Source: Ancylobacter sp. SL191
GTDB lineage: Bacteria > Pseudomonadota > Alphaproteobacteria > Rhizobiales > Xanthobacteraceae
Assembly: GCF_026625645.1 (NCBI RefSeq)
Contig: NZ_CP113056.1
Span: 1,364,001 to 1,428,000, forward strand
DNA: 64,000 bases
Direction of reading: 5' to 3'
Part shown: positions 16,462 through 26,937 of the stretch, piece by piece
Numbering within the stretch: position 1 is the stretch's first letter
Layout: each line of letters begins with the position of its first letter
Translations under genes and position numbers: made by a program
Notes under the pieces: generated by a model
Databases searched by the model: none
The model's input: the letters and a program-made list of their open reading frames with translations, nothing else
What the model was told of the DNA's origin: nothing

Positions 16462-17487
16462 ATGACACGCCCGACGCTGCACGACCACCTTGAGGGGTGG
16501 TCGCAGACGAACGCCCTGCGCCGCGACGTCGCGGCCGCGATCCGCGCCCTTGCCGGCGCTGGTATCCGAATTTCCGAGCTTCTCGCCGCCGGTCCCCTCG
16601 CGGGGCAGCTTGCGACCGTGCGCGGCTATCACGAGGACGGTGACAGCCAGAAGGAACTCGACGTCATCGCCGACGATCTGGTGCGCGAGGCGCTGCGCGC
16701 CGCGCCGGTGGCGCTGTACGGTTCCGAAGAGGCCGAGGCGGCCGAGCCGCTGAACGAGGCCGGCACGCTGGCCGTCGCGGTCGATCCGCTCGACGGCTCC
16801 TCCAACATCGACGCCAATATGAGCGTCGGTACGATCTTCTCGATCCTGCCGCATACGGGCCCGGACGCGCTGCTGCAGCCCGGCAGCGCCCAGCTCGCCG
16901 CCGGCTTCCTGATCTACGGGCCGCAGACCTCGCTGGTGCTGACGGTGGGCGCGGGCACGCAGATCTTCGTGCTGGAGCGGGCGAGCGGGGCGTTCCTGCT
17001 GGCCGAGTCTCAGGCGCAGGTCGCGCCCGAGACCGGCGAATACGCGGTCAACGGCTCGAATGAGCGGCACTGGGATCCGGCGATCCGTTCCTATGTCGAC
17101 GATTGCCGGGCCGGGATCGACGGGCCGCGCGCCAAGGATTTCAACACCCGCTGGGTCGCTTCCATGGTGGCCGATGTCTACCGCATCCTCGTGCGCGGCG
17201 GCGTCTATCTCTATCCGGGCGATGCGCGCCAGGGCTACCACACCGGCCGGCTGCGCCTCGTCTATGAAGCAAACCCCGTCGCCTTCCTGCTGGAGCAGGC
17301 GCAGGGCGCGGCGACCGACGGGCACGATCCGATTCTCGCGCTTCAGCCGACCCATTTGCACCAGCGCGTGCCGCTTGTGTTCGGCTCGCGCAGCGAGGTC
17401 GAGTGCATCGCCCGCTATCACCACAACGCATCCGCCATGCCCGAACGCTCGCCGCTGTTCGGACGCCGCGGCCTCTTGCGCGCCTGA
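16462..17487 (+). CDS. cbbF: Class I fructose-1,6-bisphosphatase
   Basis: This 341-aa FBPase hydrolyses fructose 1,6-bisphosphate (and probably sedoheptulose 1,7-bisphosphate) for RuBP regeneration. The metal/phosphate-binding motif VDPLDGSSNID is at about residues 107-117, preceded by YGSEEAE. YVDDCRAG and the C-terminal YPGDARQGYHTGRLRLVYEA segment match class I enzymes. The ATG at 16462 is used; the frame from 16354 has no domain support. It is the first gene of the cbb operon and is followed 11 bp later by cbbP. Confidence 0.96.
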   Translation: MTRPTLHDHLEGWSQTNALRRDVAAAIRALAGAGIRISELLAAGPLAGQLATVRGYHEDGDSQKELDVIADDLVREALRAAPVALYGSEEAEAAEPLNEAGTLAVAVDPLDGSSNIDANMSVGTIFSILPHTGPDALLQPGSAQLAAGFLIYGPQTSLVLTVGAGTQIFVLERASGAFLLAESQAQVAPETGEYAVNGSNERHWDPAIRSYVDDCRAGIDGPRAKDFNTRWVASMVADVYRILVRGGVYLYPGDARQGYHTGRLRLVYEANPVAFLLEQAQGAATDGHDPILALQPTHLHQRVPLVFGSRSEVECIARYHHNASAMPERSPLFGRRGLLRA

Positions 17488-17498
17488 AGGAGACGGGC

Positions 17499-18374
17499 AT
17501 GTCGATCCATCACCCGATCATCTCCGTCACCGGCTCCTCGGGCGCGGGCACCACCTCGGTCCGCCGCATCTTCGAGCAGATCTTCCGGCGCGAGAACGTC
17601 ACCGCCGCCTATATCGAGGGCGATGCCTTCCACCGCTATGACCGCTTCGAGATGCGGCGCGTCATGGCCGAGGAGGCCGGGCGCGGCAACCACCATTACA
17701 GCCATTTCGGCCCCGATTCGAACCTGTTCGAGGAGCTGGAGGAGACCTTCCGCTCCTATTCCAAGACCGGCACCGGCAAGTCCCGCCACTATATTCACGA
17801 CGACAAGGAAGCCGAGGAATATGGCAGCGCGCCCGGCACCTTCACCGAATGGGAGGCAATCCCGAAGCCGACGGACCTCCTGTTCTATGAGGGCCTGCAC
17901 GGCGCGGTGGTGAGCGGCAATATCGACGTCGCCCGCTATGCCGACCTGAAGATCGGCGTCGTGCCGGTGATCAATCTCGAATGGATCCAGAAGATCCACC
18001 GCGACCGCTCTCACCGGGGCTATTCGACCGAGGCGGTGACGGACACGATCCTGCGCCGCATGCCGGATTACGTGAACTACATCTGCCCGCAATTCGCCCA
18101 CACCGACATCAACTTCCAGCGCGTGCCGACGGTGGACACCTCCAACCCGTTCATCGCGCGGTGGATCCCGACGGCGGACGAATCCATCGTCGTCATCCGC
18201 TTCAAGAGCCCGCGCGGCATCGACTTTCCCTACCTGCTCTCGATGATCCAGGGCTCCTGGATGAGCCGGGCCAATTCCATCGTGATCCCCGGCGGCAAGC
18301 TCGACATCGCGATGCAGCTCATCCTCACCCCGATGATCCTCAATCTCGTCGAGAAGAAGCGGCGCGCCGCCTGA
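17499..18374 (+). CDS. cbbP: Phosphoribulokinase
   Basis: This 291-aa kinase makes ribulose 1,5-bisphosphate from ribulose 5-phosphate and ATP, the Calvin-cycle-specific step that supplies RuBisCO. The P-loop GSSGAGTTS is at residues 12-20. [11 protein letters not shown] and [10 protein letters not shown] are typical of the bacterial, octameric type-I enzyme, which lacks the redox cysteines of plant PRK. An AAGGAGACGGGC ribosome-binding site precedes the ATG at 17499. It lies between cbbF (11 bp) and cbbT (14 bp) in the operon. Confidence 0.97.
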   Translation: MSIHHPIISVTGSSGAGTTSVRRIFEQIFRRENVTAAYIEGDAFHRYDRFEMRRVMAEEAGRGNHHYSHFGPDSNLFEELEETFRSYSKTGTGKSRHYIHDDKEAEEYGSAPGTFTEWEAIPKPTDLLFYEGLHGAVVSGNIDVARYADLKIGVVPVINLEWIQKIHRDRSHRGYSTEAVTDTILRRMPDYVNYICPQFAHTDINFQRVPTVDTSNPFIARWIPTADESIVVIRFKSPRGIDFPYLLSMIQGSWMSRANSIVIPGGKLDIAMQLILTPMILNLVEKKRRAA

Positions 18375-18388
18375 TCCGGGAGGACACC

Positions 18389-20419
18389 ATGCTTACCAGC
18401 CAGACCCAGACCACGCCCGACGCGCTCGGCCAAACCTCGCTGACGGACCTGCCGCTGCACGACATGGCGAACGCGCTGCGCGCGCTCTCCATGGATGCGG
18501 TGGAGAAGGCCAAGTCCGGCCATCCCGGCATGCCCATGGGCATGGCCGATGTCGCGACCGCGCTGTTCAGCCGCTTCATGATGATCGACCCGAGCCGGCC
18601 CGACTGGCCCGACCGCGACCGCTTCATTCTCTCGGCCGGCCATGGCTCGATGCTGCTCTACGCCATGCATCACCTGCTCGGCTATGCCGACATGCCGATC
18701 GAGCAGATCCGCAGCTTCCGCCAGCTCGGCGCCATCACCGCCGGCCATCCCGAACATGGCCACACGCTGGGGGTGGAGACCACCACCGGCCCGCTCGGCC
18801 AGGGGCTCACCACGGCGGTCGGCATGGCGCTCGCCGAGCGCATGATGAATGCCCGCTTCGGCGACGATCTGGTCGGTCACTACACCTATGTGATCGCCGG
18901 CGATGGCTGCCTGATGGAAGGCATCTCGCAGGAGGCGATCGACCTCGCCGGGCATCTGAAGCTGTCGAAGCTCATCGTGCTGTGGGACGATAACGGCATC
19001 TCCATCGACGGGCGCACCACGCTCTCGACCTCGACCGACCAGATCGCCCGCTTCCGCGCCGCCGGCTGGGACGCGCTCAGTGTGGACGGCCACGCGCCCC
19101 ACGCGGTGATCGACGCCATTGCCGAGGCGCGGGAGAGCGAGCGCCCGGTGCTGATCGCCTGTCGCACCACCATCGGCTTCGGCGCGCCGACCAAGGCGGG
19201 CACCGAAGCCGTGCATGGCGCCCCGCTGGGCGCCGCCGAGATCGAGGGCGCCCGCGCCCGACTCGGCTGGAACCACCCGCCCTTCGAGGTGCCGGAGGCC
19301 GTGCGCGCCGCCTGGGCGAGCGTCGCCGCCCGTGGCCGCGCCGCCCGCGAGGCCTGGGAAGCACGGCTTGCCGCCGCGCCCCAGCGCCGCGCCTTCGAGG
19401 TCGCGATTGACGGCGAGCTGCCGGCCGATTTCGACGAGAAGCTGGTCGCCTACAAGAAGGAGCTGAGCGACACCGCCCCGAGCGTTGCCAGCCGCAAGGC
19501 CTCCGAAATGGTGCTGGGCGTGGTGAATGCCGCGACCGACCTGACGCTGGGCGGCTCGGCGGACCTGACCCACTCCAATCTCACTCACACCAAGGGTCTG
19601 GTGTCCGTGAGCCCCGGCAACTATGCCGGCCGCTACCTGCATTATGGCATCCGCGAGCATGCCATGGCGGCGGTGATGAACGGTCTCGCTCTTCATCGCG
19701 GTTTCATCCCCTATGGCGGCACCTTCATGGTGTTCTCCGACTATGCCCGCGGGGCGATGCGGCTCTCGGCGCTGATGGGCCAGCGTGTGGTCTATGTGCT
19801 GACCCACGACTCCATCGGCCTCGGCGAGGACGGACCGACGCATCAGCCGGTCGAGCATCTCGCCATGCTCAGGGCGACGCCGAACCTCAACGTGTTTCGC
19901 CCCGGCGACGCGGTGGAGACGCTGGAAGCCTGGCAGCTCGCGCTGCATGCGGAGGGCACGCCCTCGGTGCTTGCCTTGTCGCGGCAGAACCTGCCGACCT
20001 TCCGCACCGAGCACCGTGAGGAGAACCTCACCGGCTATGGCGCCTATGTGGCGAAGAAGCCCAAGCGCCGGCGCGACGTCACGTTGCTCGCCACCGGCTC
20101 GGAGGTCGAGATCGCCTTCAAGGCGGCTGAACTTCTGGAGGCCCGCGGGGTCGATGCCGCCATCGTCTCCATGCCCTGCTGGGAGCTGTTCGAGAAGCAG
20201 AGCCCGGACTACCGCCGCGCCGTGCTCGGCACCGCCCCGCGCGTCGGCATCGAGGCCGCCGCCCGGCTCGGCTGGGACCGCTGGATCGGCGAGCGTGGCC
20301 GCTTTGTCGGCATGACCGGCTTCGGCGCCTCCGCGCCGGCGCCCGCCCTCTATGAGCAGTTCAACATCACACCGGAAGCCGTGGTCGATGCGACCTGCGA
20401 GCTTCTGACCTGCGCCTGA
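18389..20419 (+). CDS. cbbT: Transketolase
   Basis: This 676-aa thiamine-diphosphate enzyme transfers two-carbon units between sugar phosphates in the regeneration phase of the Calvin cycle. The N-terminal half has [14 protein letters not shown] and the ThDP motif [13 protein letters not shown]...WDDNG. The pyrimidine domain contains [11 protein letters not shown] and the [13 protein letters not shown] segment. Length is normal for the family. GGGAGGACACC precedes the ATG at 18389. It is followed by cbbA after 14 bp. A long open frame on the opposite strand (18230-20014) is a GC-bias shadow. Confidence 0.97.
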   Translation: MLTSQTQTTPDALGQTSLTDLPLHDMANALRALSMDAVEKAKSGHPGMPMGMADVATALFSRFMMIDPSRPDWPDRDRFILSAGHGSMLLYAMHHLLGYADMPIEQIRSFRQLGAITAGHPEHGHTLGVETTTGPLGQGLTTAVGMALAERMMNARFGDDLVGHYTYVIAGDGCLMEGISQEAIDLAGHLKLSKLIVLWDDNGISIDGRTTLSTSTDQIARFRAAGWDALSVDGHAPHAVIDAIAEARESERPVLIACRTTIGFGAPTKAGTEAVHGAPLGAAEIEGARARLGWNHPPFEVPEAVRAAWASVAARGRAAREAWEARLAAAPQRRAFEVAIDGELPADFDEKLVAYKKELSDTAPSVASRKASEMVLGVVNAATDLTLGGSADLTHSNLTHTKGLVSVSPGNYAGRYLHYGIREHAMAAVMNGLALHRGFIPYGGTFMVFSDYARGAMRLSALMGQRVVYVLTHDSIGLGEDGPTHQPVEHLAMLRATPNLNVFRPGDAVETLEAWQLALHAEGTPSVLALSRQNLPTFRTEHREENLTGYGAYVAKKPKRRRDVTLLATGSEVEIAFKAAELLEARGVDAAIVSMPCWELFEKQSPDYRRAVLGTAPRVGIEAAARLGWDRWIGERGRFVGMTGFGASAPAPALYEQFNITPEAVVDATCELLTCA

Positions 20420-20433
20420 GCCGGAGAGCGATC

Positions 20434-21519
20434 ATGGCCCGCATCACCCTTCGCCAGCTCCTCGACCATGCGGCCGAGCAGGGCTACGGCGTCCCCGCCT
20501 TCAACATCAACAATATGGAGCAGGGTCTCGCCATCATGGAGGCCGCCCATGCGGTGGACGCGCCTGTCATTATGCAGGCGAGCCGCGGCGCGCGCTCCTA
20601 CGCCAACGACATCATGCTCGCCAAGATGATCGAGGCGCTGGCGGAGATGTACCCGCACATCCCGCTCTGCATGCACCAGGACCACGGAAACAACGAAGCG
20701 ACCTGCCTCTCGGCGATCCAGCACGGCTTCACCTCGGTGATGATGGACGGCTCGCTGAAGGAGGACGCCAAGACCCCCGCCGATTACGATTACAACGTCA
20801 CCATCACCCGCCGCGTGGTCGATGCCGCGCATTGGGTGGGGGCGTCGGTCGAGGGCGAGCTCGGCGTGCTCGGCTCGCTGGAGCATGGCGCCGGCGAGCA
20901 GGAGGACGGGCACGGCGCGGAAGGTGCGCTCAGCCACGACCAGCTGCTCACCGACCCCGATCAGGCGGTGGACTTCGTCGCCCGTACCAAGGTCGACGCG
21001 CTCGCCATTGCCATGGGCACCTCGCACGGCGCCTATAAATTCTCGCGCAAGCCCGACGGCGACATCCTCGCCATGAATATCATCGAGGAGATCCATCGCC
21101 GGCTACCGAACGTGCATCTGGTGATGCACGGCTCCTCCTCGGTGCCGCAGGCGCTTCAGGATCTGTTCAACGCCTCGGGCGGCGAGATGCCCCAGACCTG
21201 GGGCGTGCCGGTGGAGGAGATCGTGCGCGGCATCCGCCACGGCGTGCGCAAGGTCAATATCGACACCGATTGCCGCCTCGCCATGACCGCGCAGTTCCGC
21301 AAGGTGGCGCAGGCGAACAGGTCGGAATTCGATCCGCGCAAATTCCTCAAGCCGGCCATGGACGCGATGCGCGACCTCTGCCGCGAACGCTTTGAAGAGT
21401 TCGGCACGGCGGGCCAGGCCTCCAAGATCAAGGTCTTGCCGCTCGCGGCCATGGCCAAGCGCTACGCCTCCGGCGCGCTCGATCCGGTGATCGGCGGCGC
21501 CCGCGCGGCGGCGGAATGA
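20434..21519 (+). CDS. cbbA: Class II fructose-bisphosphate aldolase (Calvin cycle type)
   Basis: This 361-aa class II aldolase condenses DHAP with glyceraldehyde 3-phosphate or erythrose 4-phosphate. Metal-binding histidines appear in [11 protein letters not shown] and in [18 protein letters not shown] and the phosphate-binding [17 protein letters not shown] segment confirm the family. The start follows CCGGAGAGCGATC, 14 bp after cbbT. A 104-bp gap then separates it from cbbL, so an additional RuBisCO promoter or processing site could lie there. None is obvious. Confidence 0.97.
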   Translation: MARITLRQLLDHAAEQGYGVPAFNINNMEQGLAIMEAAHAVDAPVIMQASRGARSYANDIMLAKMIEALAEMYPHIPLCMHQDHGNNEATCLSAIQHGFTSVMMDGSLKEDAKTPADYDYNVTITRRVVDAAHWVGASVEGELGVLGSLEHGAGEQEDGHGAEGALSHDQLLTDPDQAVDFVARTKVDALAIAMGTSHGAYKFSRKPDGDILAMNIIEEIHRRLPNVHLVMHGSSSVPQALQDLFNASGGEMPQTWGVPVEEIVRGIRHGVRKVNIDTDCRLAMTAQFRKVAQANRSEFDPRKFLKPAMDAMRDLCRERFEEFGTAGQASKIKVLPLAAMAKRYASGALDPVIGGARAAAE

Positions 21520-21614
21520 ACCAACCCGCGCGGGTCGCGGGAGCACCAAACATCTCAGAGGGAACTCGACCGGCGCGCGCCGAATGCGCGGCGCGACCCC
21601 CGGCAACGCCATAG

Positions 21615-23093
<1,479 letters not shown>

Positions 23094-23118
23094 ACTGAAG
23101 GCTGAACCCAATCAAGGG

Positions 23119-23223
23119 CGTCATCCCGGACACGCCGGCGGCGTGATCGCGGATCGCAAGCCGACAGGGGCGCCCTCCTTCTGGACCCGATCCCGGCTCG
23201 GCCTTCGGCCGTCCGGGATGACG
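23119..23223. repeat. Palindromic element between cbbL and cbbS
   Basis: This 105-bp element is bounded by perfect 13-bp inverted repeats CGTCATCCCGGAC (23119-23131) and GTCCGGGATGACG (23211-23223). It is the same family as at 13311-13400. It fills almost the whole cbbL-cbbS gap and ends 17 bp before the cbbS ATG. On mRNA it should fold into a long hairpin. It may adjust the ratio or stability of the large- and small-subunit messages, but that is inferred. Confidence 0.8.
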
Positions 23224-23240
23224 AAGAGAGAGACATCACC

Positions 23241-23660
23241 ATGCGCCTGACCCAGGGAGCCTTCTCCTTCCTGCCCGACCTCACCGATGCGCAGATCGCC
23301 AGCCAGGTGCAGTACTGCATCGACAAGGGCTGGGCGGTGAACATCGAGTTCACCGACGATCCGCACCCCCGCAACACCTATTGGGAGATGTGGGGCATGC
23401 CGATGTTCGACGTGAAGGACGCCGCCGGCGTGCTGTTCGAGCTGAACGAGTGCCGCAAGGCCTATGCGGGCCGGCACTACATCCGCGTCAGCGCCTTCGA
23501 CGCGACCCATACGTGGGAATCGCTGCGCCTCTCCTTCATCACCGACCGCCCCGCGGACGAGCCCGGCTTCATGCTGGAGCGCCAGGAAATCGACGGGCGC
23601 TCGGTGCGCTACACCACGCGCGCCTATGCGGCGAACCGCCCGGAGGGCGCGCGCTACTGA
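23241..23660 (+). CDS. cbbS: RuBisCO small subunit, red-type form IC
   Basis: This 139-aa small subunit begins MRLTQGAFSFLPDLTDAQI and has YCIDKGWAVNIEFTDDPHPR and NTYWEMWGMPMFDV. It ends with the C-terminal extension (ERQEIDGRSVRYTTRAYA) that forms the beta-hairpin of red-type small subunits. It assembles with CbbL as L8S8 in the cytosol. It lies downstream of cbbL, separated by the palindromic element, and 206 bp upstream of cbbX. Confidence 0.98.
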   Translation: MRLTQGAFSFLPDLTDAQIASQVQYCIDKGWAVNIEFTDDPHPRNTYWEMWGMPMFDVKDAAGVLFELNECRKAYAGRHYIRVSAFDATHTWESLRLSFITDRPADEPGFMLERQEIDGRSVRYTTRAYAANRPEGARY

Positions 23661-23788
23661 TGCCTTTCGCGCCGGCGGCGGTCACCTCCTGACATCCTCC
23701 CGCCGCTGGCGCACCCCCATCCGTCGGTCTCCCTACTACTCCCCCGACGGAACTATCGCGGCCGCCTCGGTTTCCTCCCCGGCCGCGA

Positions 23789-23826
23789 GGGACCGGTTCC
23801 GGAATGCCGCGCCCGGAACCGGTCCC
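23789..23826 (+). promoter_or_regulatory. Strong hairpin between cbbS and cbbX
   Basis: GGGACCGGTTCCGG (23789-23802) and its exact reverse complement CCGGAACCGGTCCC (23813-23826) form a perfect 14-bp stem with a 10-nt loop, followed by CTTTCCTTTC. It lies in the 206-bp cbbS-cbbX gap, 40 bp before the cbbX start. The weak T-rich tail suggests partial termination or a 3'-end stabiliser that keeps cbbLS mRNA more abundant than cbbX mRNA. No other gene is seen in the gap. Confidence 0.65.
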
Positions 23827-23866
23827 CTTTCCTTTCGCGGATTTCCGCCATGCAGGGAGCCTTGCC

Positions 23867-24805
23867 ATGGATGCCCTCACCCTCGATGCGACGCCCGAGC
23901 TGGCGACCCCCGAGGCCATCGATCTACGTGCCGAATTTGTCACCAGCGGCCTCGCCGAGGTGCTGGACGAGCTCGACACCGATCTCGTCGGCCTCGGCCC
24001 GGTGAAGGGCCGTCTGCGCGAGATCGGCGCGCTGCTGCTGGTCGACCGCGCCCGTGCCCGCTTCGGGCTTCAGGCGGTGAGCCCGACGCTGCATATGAGC
24101 TTCACCGGCAACCCCGGCACCGGCAAGACCACGGTGGCGCTGCGCATGGCGCAGATCCTCCACCGGCTCGGCTATGTCCGCAAAGGCCATCTCGTCACCG
24201 TCACCCGCGACGATCTGGTCGGCCAGTACATCGGCCACACCGCGCCGAAGACCAAGGAAATCCTCAAAAAGGCGATGGGCGGCGTGCTGTTCATCGACGA
24301 GGCCTATTACCTCTACCGGCCGGAGAACGAACGCGATTACGGGCAGGAGGCCATCGAGATCCTCCTGCAGGTGATGGAGAACCAGCGCGACGATCTCGTC
24401 GTCATCCTCGCCGGCTATGCCGACCGGATGGAGCGTTTCTTCACCGCCAATCCCGGTTTCCGCTCGCGCGTCGCCCATCACATCGACTTCCCCGACTATT
24501 CCGGCGGCGAGCTGGAAGCGATCGGCGGGCGCATTCTCGGCCAGATGAACTACCGCCTCAGCCCGGCGGCGCAGGAAGCCTTCCACCGCTATGTCGAGCT
24601 GCGCATGGTGCAACCGCATTTCGCCAATGGCCGCTCGGTGCGCAACGCGCTGGACCGCGCCCGCCTGCGCCAGGCCAACCGGCTGTTCGCGGGGGACAAG
24701 CCGGTGACGGCCGATGACCTCAGCACCATCGAGGCCGAGGACATTCTGGCGAGCCGGGTGTTCTCCGGCGGCATCGACAGCTACCCGCCACTGCCGGCGC
24801 GGTGA
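23867..24805 (+). CDS. cbbX: Red-type RuBisCO activase (AAA+)
   Basis: This 312-aa AAA+ ATPase removes inhibitory sugar phosphates from red-type RuBisCO by pulling on the large-subunit C-terminus. Walker [10 protein letters not shown] is at residues 81-89 and Walker [13 protein letters not shown] at about 139-150. The [11 protein letters not shown] pore-loop region is present, and the arginine-finger region [18 protein letters not shown] lies near the C-terminus. The start is the ATG at 23867 after AGGGAGCCTTGCC. The frame from 23804 is rejected because it reads through the hairpin. It is the expected partner of CbbL/CbbS in this operon. Confidence 0.97.
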   Translation: MDALTLDATPELATPEAIDLRAEFVTSGLAEVLDELDTDLVGLGPVKGRLREIGALLLVDRARARFGLQAVSPTLHMSFTGNPGTGKTTVALRMAQILHRLGYVRKGHLVTVTRDDLVGQYIGHTAPKTKEILKKAMGGVLFIDEAYYLYRPENERDYGQEAIEILLQVMENQRDDLVVILAGYADRMERFFTANPGFRSRVAHHIDFPDYSGGELEAIGGRILGQMNYRLSPAAQEAFHRYVELRMVQPHFANGRSVRNALDRARLRQANRLFAGDKPVTADDLSTIEAEDILASRVFSGGIDSYPPLPAR

Positions 24806-24818
24806 CAGGACGAACAGG

Positions 24819-24944
24819 CGTCATCCCGGACGGCCGCAGGCCGATCCGGGATCGTGCTCCGACTTTCGCGCGATCCCGGCTCTACGGCTTCGCGGAGCCT
24901 GCCCTTGGGCTTGCCGGAGGCAAGACCCGAGGGGCCGGGATGAC
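24819..24944. repeat. Palindromic element between cbbX and cbbE
   Basis: This element begins CGTCATCCCGGAC at 24819 and ends with GGCCGGGATGAC by 24944, with nested GATCCGGGATCG...GCGATCCCGGC inside. It occupies most of the 173-bp gap between cbbX and cbbE. It is the second member of this family located inside the operon, and the arms near the right end are less perfect than in the other copies. Confidence 0.75.
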
Positions 24945-24978
24945 AGCGCCCGCCCCGACATTTCGCAAGGAGACCCCC

Positions 24979-25650
24979 ATGCCCCTCATCGCCCCCTCCA
25001 TGCTGGCCTCGGACTTCGCCCGCTTCGGCGAGGAGGTGCGCGATGTGGTGAGCGCCGGCGCCGACTGGATCCATCTCGACGTGATGGACGGGCATTTCGT
25101 GCCGAACATCACCTTCGGCCCGGACGTCATCAAGGCGATGCGCCCGCACACCGACAAGGTGTTCGACGTGCATCTGATGATCGAACCGGTGGAGCCCTAT
25201 ATCGAGGCCTTCGCCAAGGCGGGCGCCGATGTCATCACCGTGCAGGCGGAGGCCACACACCATCTCGACCGCTGCCTCCAGCTCATCCGCTCGCTCGGCA
25301 AGAAGGCGGGCGTGGCGCTGAACCCGGCGACGCCGGAGAGCGCGGTCGCCTATGTGCTCGACAAATGCGACCTCATCTGCGCCATGACGGTTAATCCCGG
25401 CTTTGGCGGCCAGAGCTTCATTCCCGACGTGCTGCCCAAGGTGGCGCGGCTGCGCGCGATGATCGGCGAGCGACCCATTCACCTTGAGATCGACGGCGGG
25501 GTGAACCCGCAGACCGGCGCGCAATGCGTGGCGGTGGGCGCGAATGTACTGGTCGCCGGCTCCGCCGTGTTCAAGGGCGGCGTGGAAGGCTACCGCGCCA
25601 ATATCCAGGCGATCCGCAGCGCCTGCGCGCAGGTTCGCGCAGCGGCCTAA
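24979..25650 (+). CDS. cbbE: Ribulose-phosphate 3-epimerase
   Basis: This 223-aa TIM-barrel epimerase interconverts xylulose 5-phosphate and ribulose 5-phosphate, supplying CbbP. Motifs are [56 protein letters not shown] and LEIDGGVN with the catalytic aspartates. AAGGAGACCCCC precedes the ATG at 24979. It is the last gene of the cbb operon. No clear rho-independent terminator follows, and the next gene is convergent with only 57 bp between them. Confidence 0.96.
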   Translation: MPLIAPSMLASDFARFGEEVRDVVSAGADWIHLDVMDGHFVPNITFGPDVIKAMRPHTDKVFDVHLMIEPVEPYIEAFAKAGADVITVQAEATHHLDRCLQLIRSLGKKAGVALNPATPESAVAYVLDKCDLICAMTVNPGFGGQSFIPDVLPKVARLRAMIGERPIHLEIDGGVNPQTGAQCVAVGANVLVAGSAVFKGGVEGYRANIQAIRSACAQVRAAA

Positions 25651-25707
25651 AATCCCGGGCGGCGGCGTCGAGCTGCCGCGCCGAAGCCTGAGGATGTGCT
25701 GACTCGA

Positions 25708-26757
25708 TCAGCGCAGCGCGTCCTCGGTCAGGTTCAGGATCAGCACCTGCCGGGCGGCGGCGGGGATGGAGGGCGAGGCGCGCAGCTCGATGTCGAGCGA
25801 GGGGCGCTTGGACTGGATGAGGCTCGCCAGCTTGTTCGCCTCGTCCGTGCTCGCCGCGTGATAGGACAGCGTGTTGGAAGTCGGCGCGGCGATGCCGGTG
25901 TCGGACACCACCACCTCGAAGCCCGCACCCTTGAGAATATTGGTGATCGCGTCGATCCGCGCCGCCGGAAGGTTCTTCACCGGCGCGAAGAGACGCACGG
26001 TGTAGCCATCGCCCATCTGTGCCGGGCGCGCCGGCGGCTCGGGCGCGGGGGGGACGTCCGGCGCCGGGGCCGTAGCGGCGGCCGCGTTCGCAAGCGGTTC
26101 GCCCGGCGTGCCGGCGAGCGGCTGTTCGGGTGCCGGTGTCGGCGCCACGGGTGCCGCCGGGGCGGGCTGCGGCACAGCGGGCGGGGCGGCGGCCATCTCG
26201 GCCGCGCGCGTCTCGGCATCCGCCACGCGGTTTTCCAGCGAGGCGAGCGCGCTGCGCAAGGTCGTCACCTCGCCGCGCAGCGCCGCGACCTCGGTGCGCT
26301 GGGCGGCGGTCTGCTGCGCGCTGATGCCGGCGAGCGCGCCGAGAACCAGCGCGAGAATGCCGACGATGATCGTCAGCAGGCGCCCGGCGCTGGCGCGGGC
26401 GGGCACTTCCGGCGCGGCGGTGGTCGGGCCGGGCGGCTCGACGGCGCCGGCGGCGCGGCGGTTCTCCAGCTCGAGCCGGCGGCTTTCCACCTCAAGCCGG
26501 CGCATGTTCACCTTGAGCTGCTCGATGCCCAGCCAGCGCTCGAACTCGGCCGGATCAGCCGGCGGCCCCTTGGCGCGTGAGGCGGGAGCGGCGGCCGGCG
26601 TGGGCGCCGTGGCCGGTGCGCGGGGCGGCGCGGTGGGGCCGGCCGGATTGTGCCGCACTTCCGGGGCCGGGGCAGCGCCCTCGCGCCCCTCGGACGGGGC
26701 GTCGGTCGGCCGAGCATTGTCCCGAGCCTCGTTCAATGAAGGTTCGCGCTTGTCCAT
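25708..26757 (-). CDS. Pro/Ala-rich membrane-anchored coiled-coil protein, unknown function
   Basis: I do not recognise this 349-aa protein. Residues 1-70 are a Pro/Ala-rich, disordered tail. A charged helix follows (WLGIEQLKVNMRRLEVESRR), then one transmembrane segment at about 127-147 and a coiled coil at about 150-190 (RTEVAALRGEVTTLRSALAS). A second Pro/Ala linker leads to a C-terminal globular region of about 100 residues (GDGYTVRLFAPVKNLPAARI onward) resembling small LytR/SPOR-like alpha-beta domains. The topology suggests a cytoplasmic N-terminus and an extracytoplasmic C-terminal domain, perhaps envelope-related. It is convergent with cbbE, so a role in carbon fixation is not implied. 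Confidence 0.75.
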   Translation of the reverse strand: MDKREPSLNEARDNARPTDAPSEGREGAAPAPEVRHNPAGPTAPPRAPATAPTPAAAPASRAKGPPADPAEFERWLGIEQLKVNMRRLEVESRRLELENRRAAGAVEPPGPTTAAPEVPARASAGRLLTIIVGILALVLGALAGISAQQTAAQRTEVAALRGEVTTLRSALASLENRVADAETRAAEMAAAPPAVPQPAPAAPVAPTPAPEQPLAGTPGEPLANAAAATAPAPDVPPAPEPPARPAQMGDGYTVRLFAPVKNLPAARIDAITNILKGAGFEVVVSDTGIAAPTSNTLSYHAASTDEANKLASLIQSKRPSLDIELRASPSIPAAARQVLILNLTEDALR

Positions 26758-26937
26758 GCTTCACTCCCGAGACGCGGCCCGTCCGATGGTCCGGCCGGAT
26801 GACCCTGCACCCTCACGCGGGGCATGCCGAGGGAAAATATAAAGCAGTCCGACGGTGCGCGGGGCTTGCGGCGGCTGCGTCGGGGCCATTTTCCGTCGTT
26901 CCGGTTAACGCCCGCCGGCTAACCCCCGTCCGTGATC

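Noticed and set aside
18230-20014. 594-residue open frame on the minus strand through cbbT
   Set aside because: It is fully antisense to a canonical transketolase, has no recognisable domain and a biased, Arg/His/Gly-rich composition. This is the usual shadow frame of GC-rich codon use.
23661-23788. Small extra gene between cbbS and cbbX
   Set aside because: The frames there have no ribosome-binding site, overlap cbbS in another frame or run through the hairpin.
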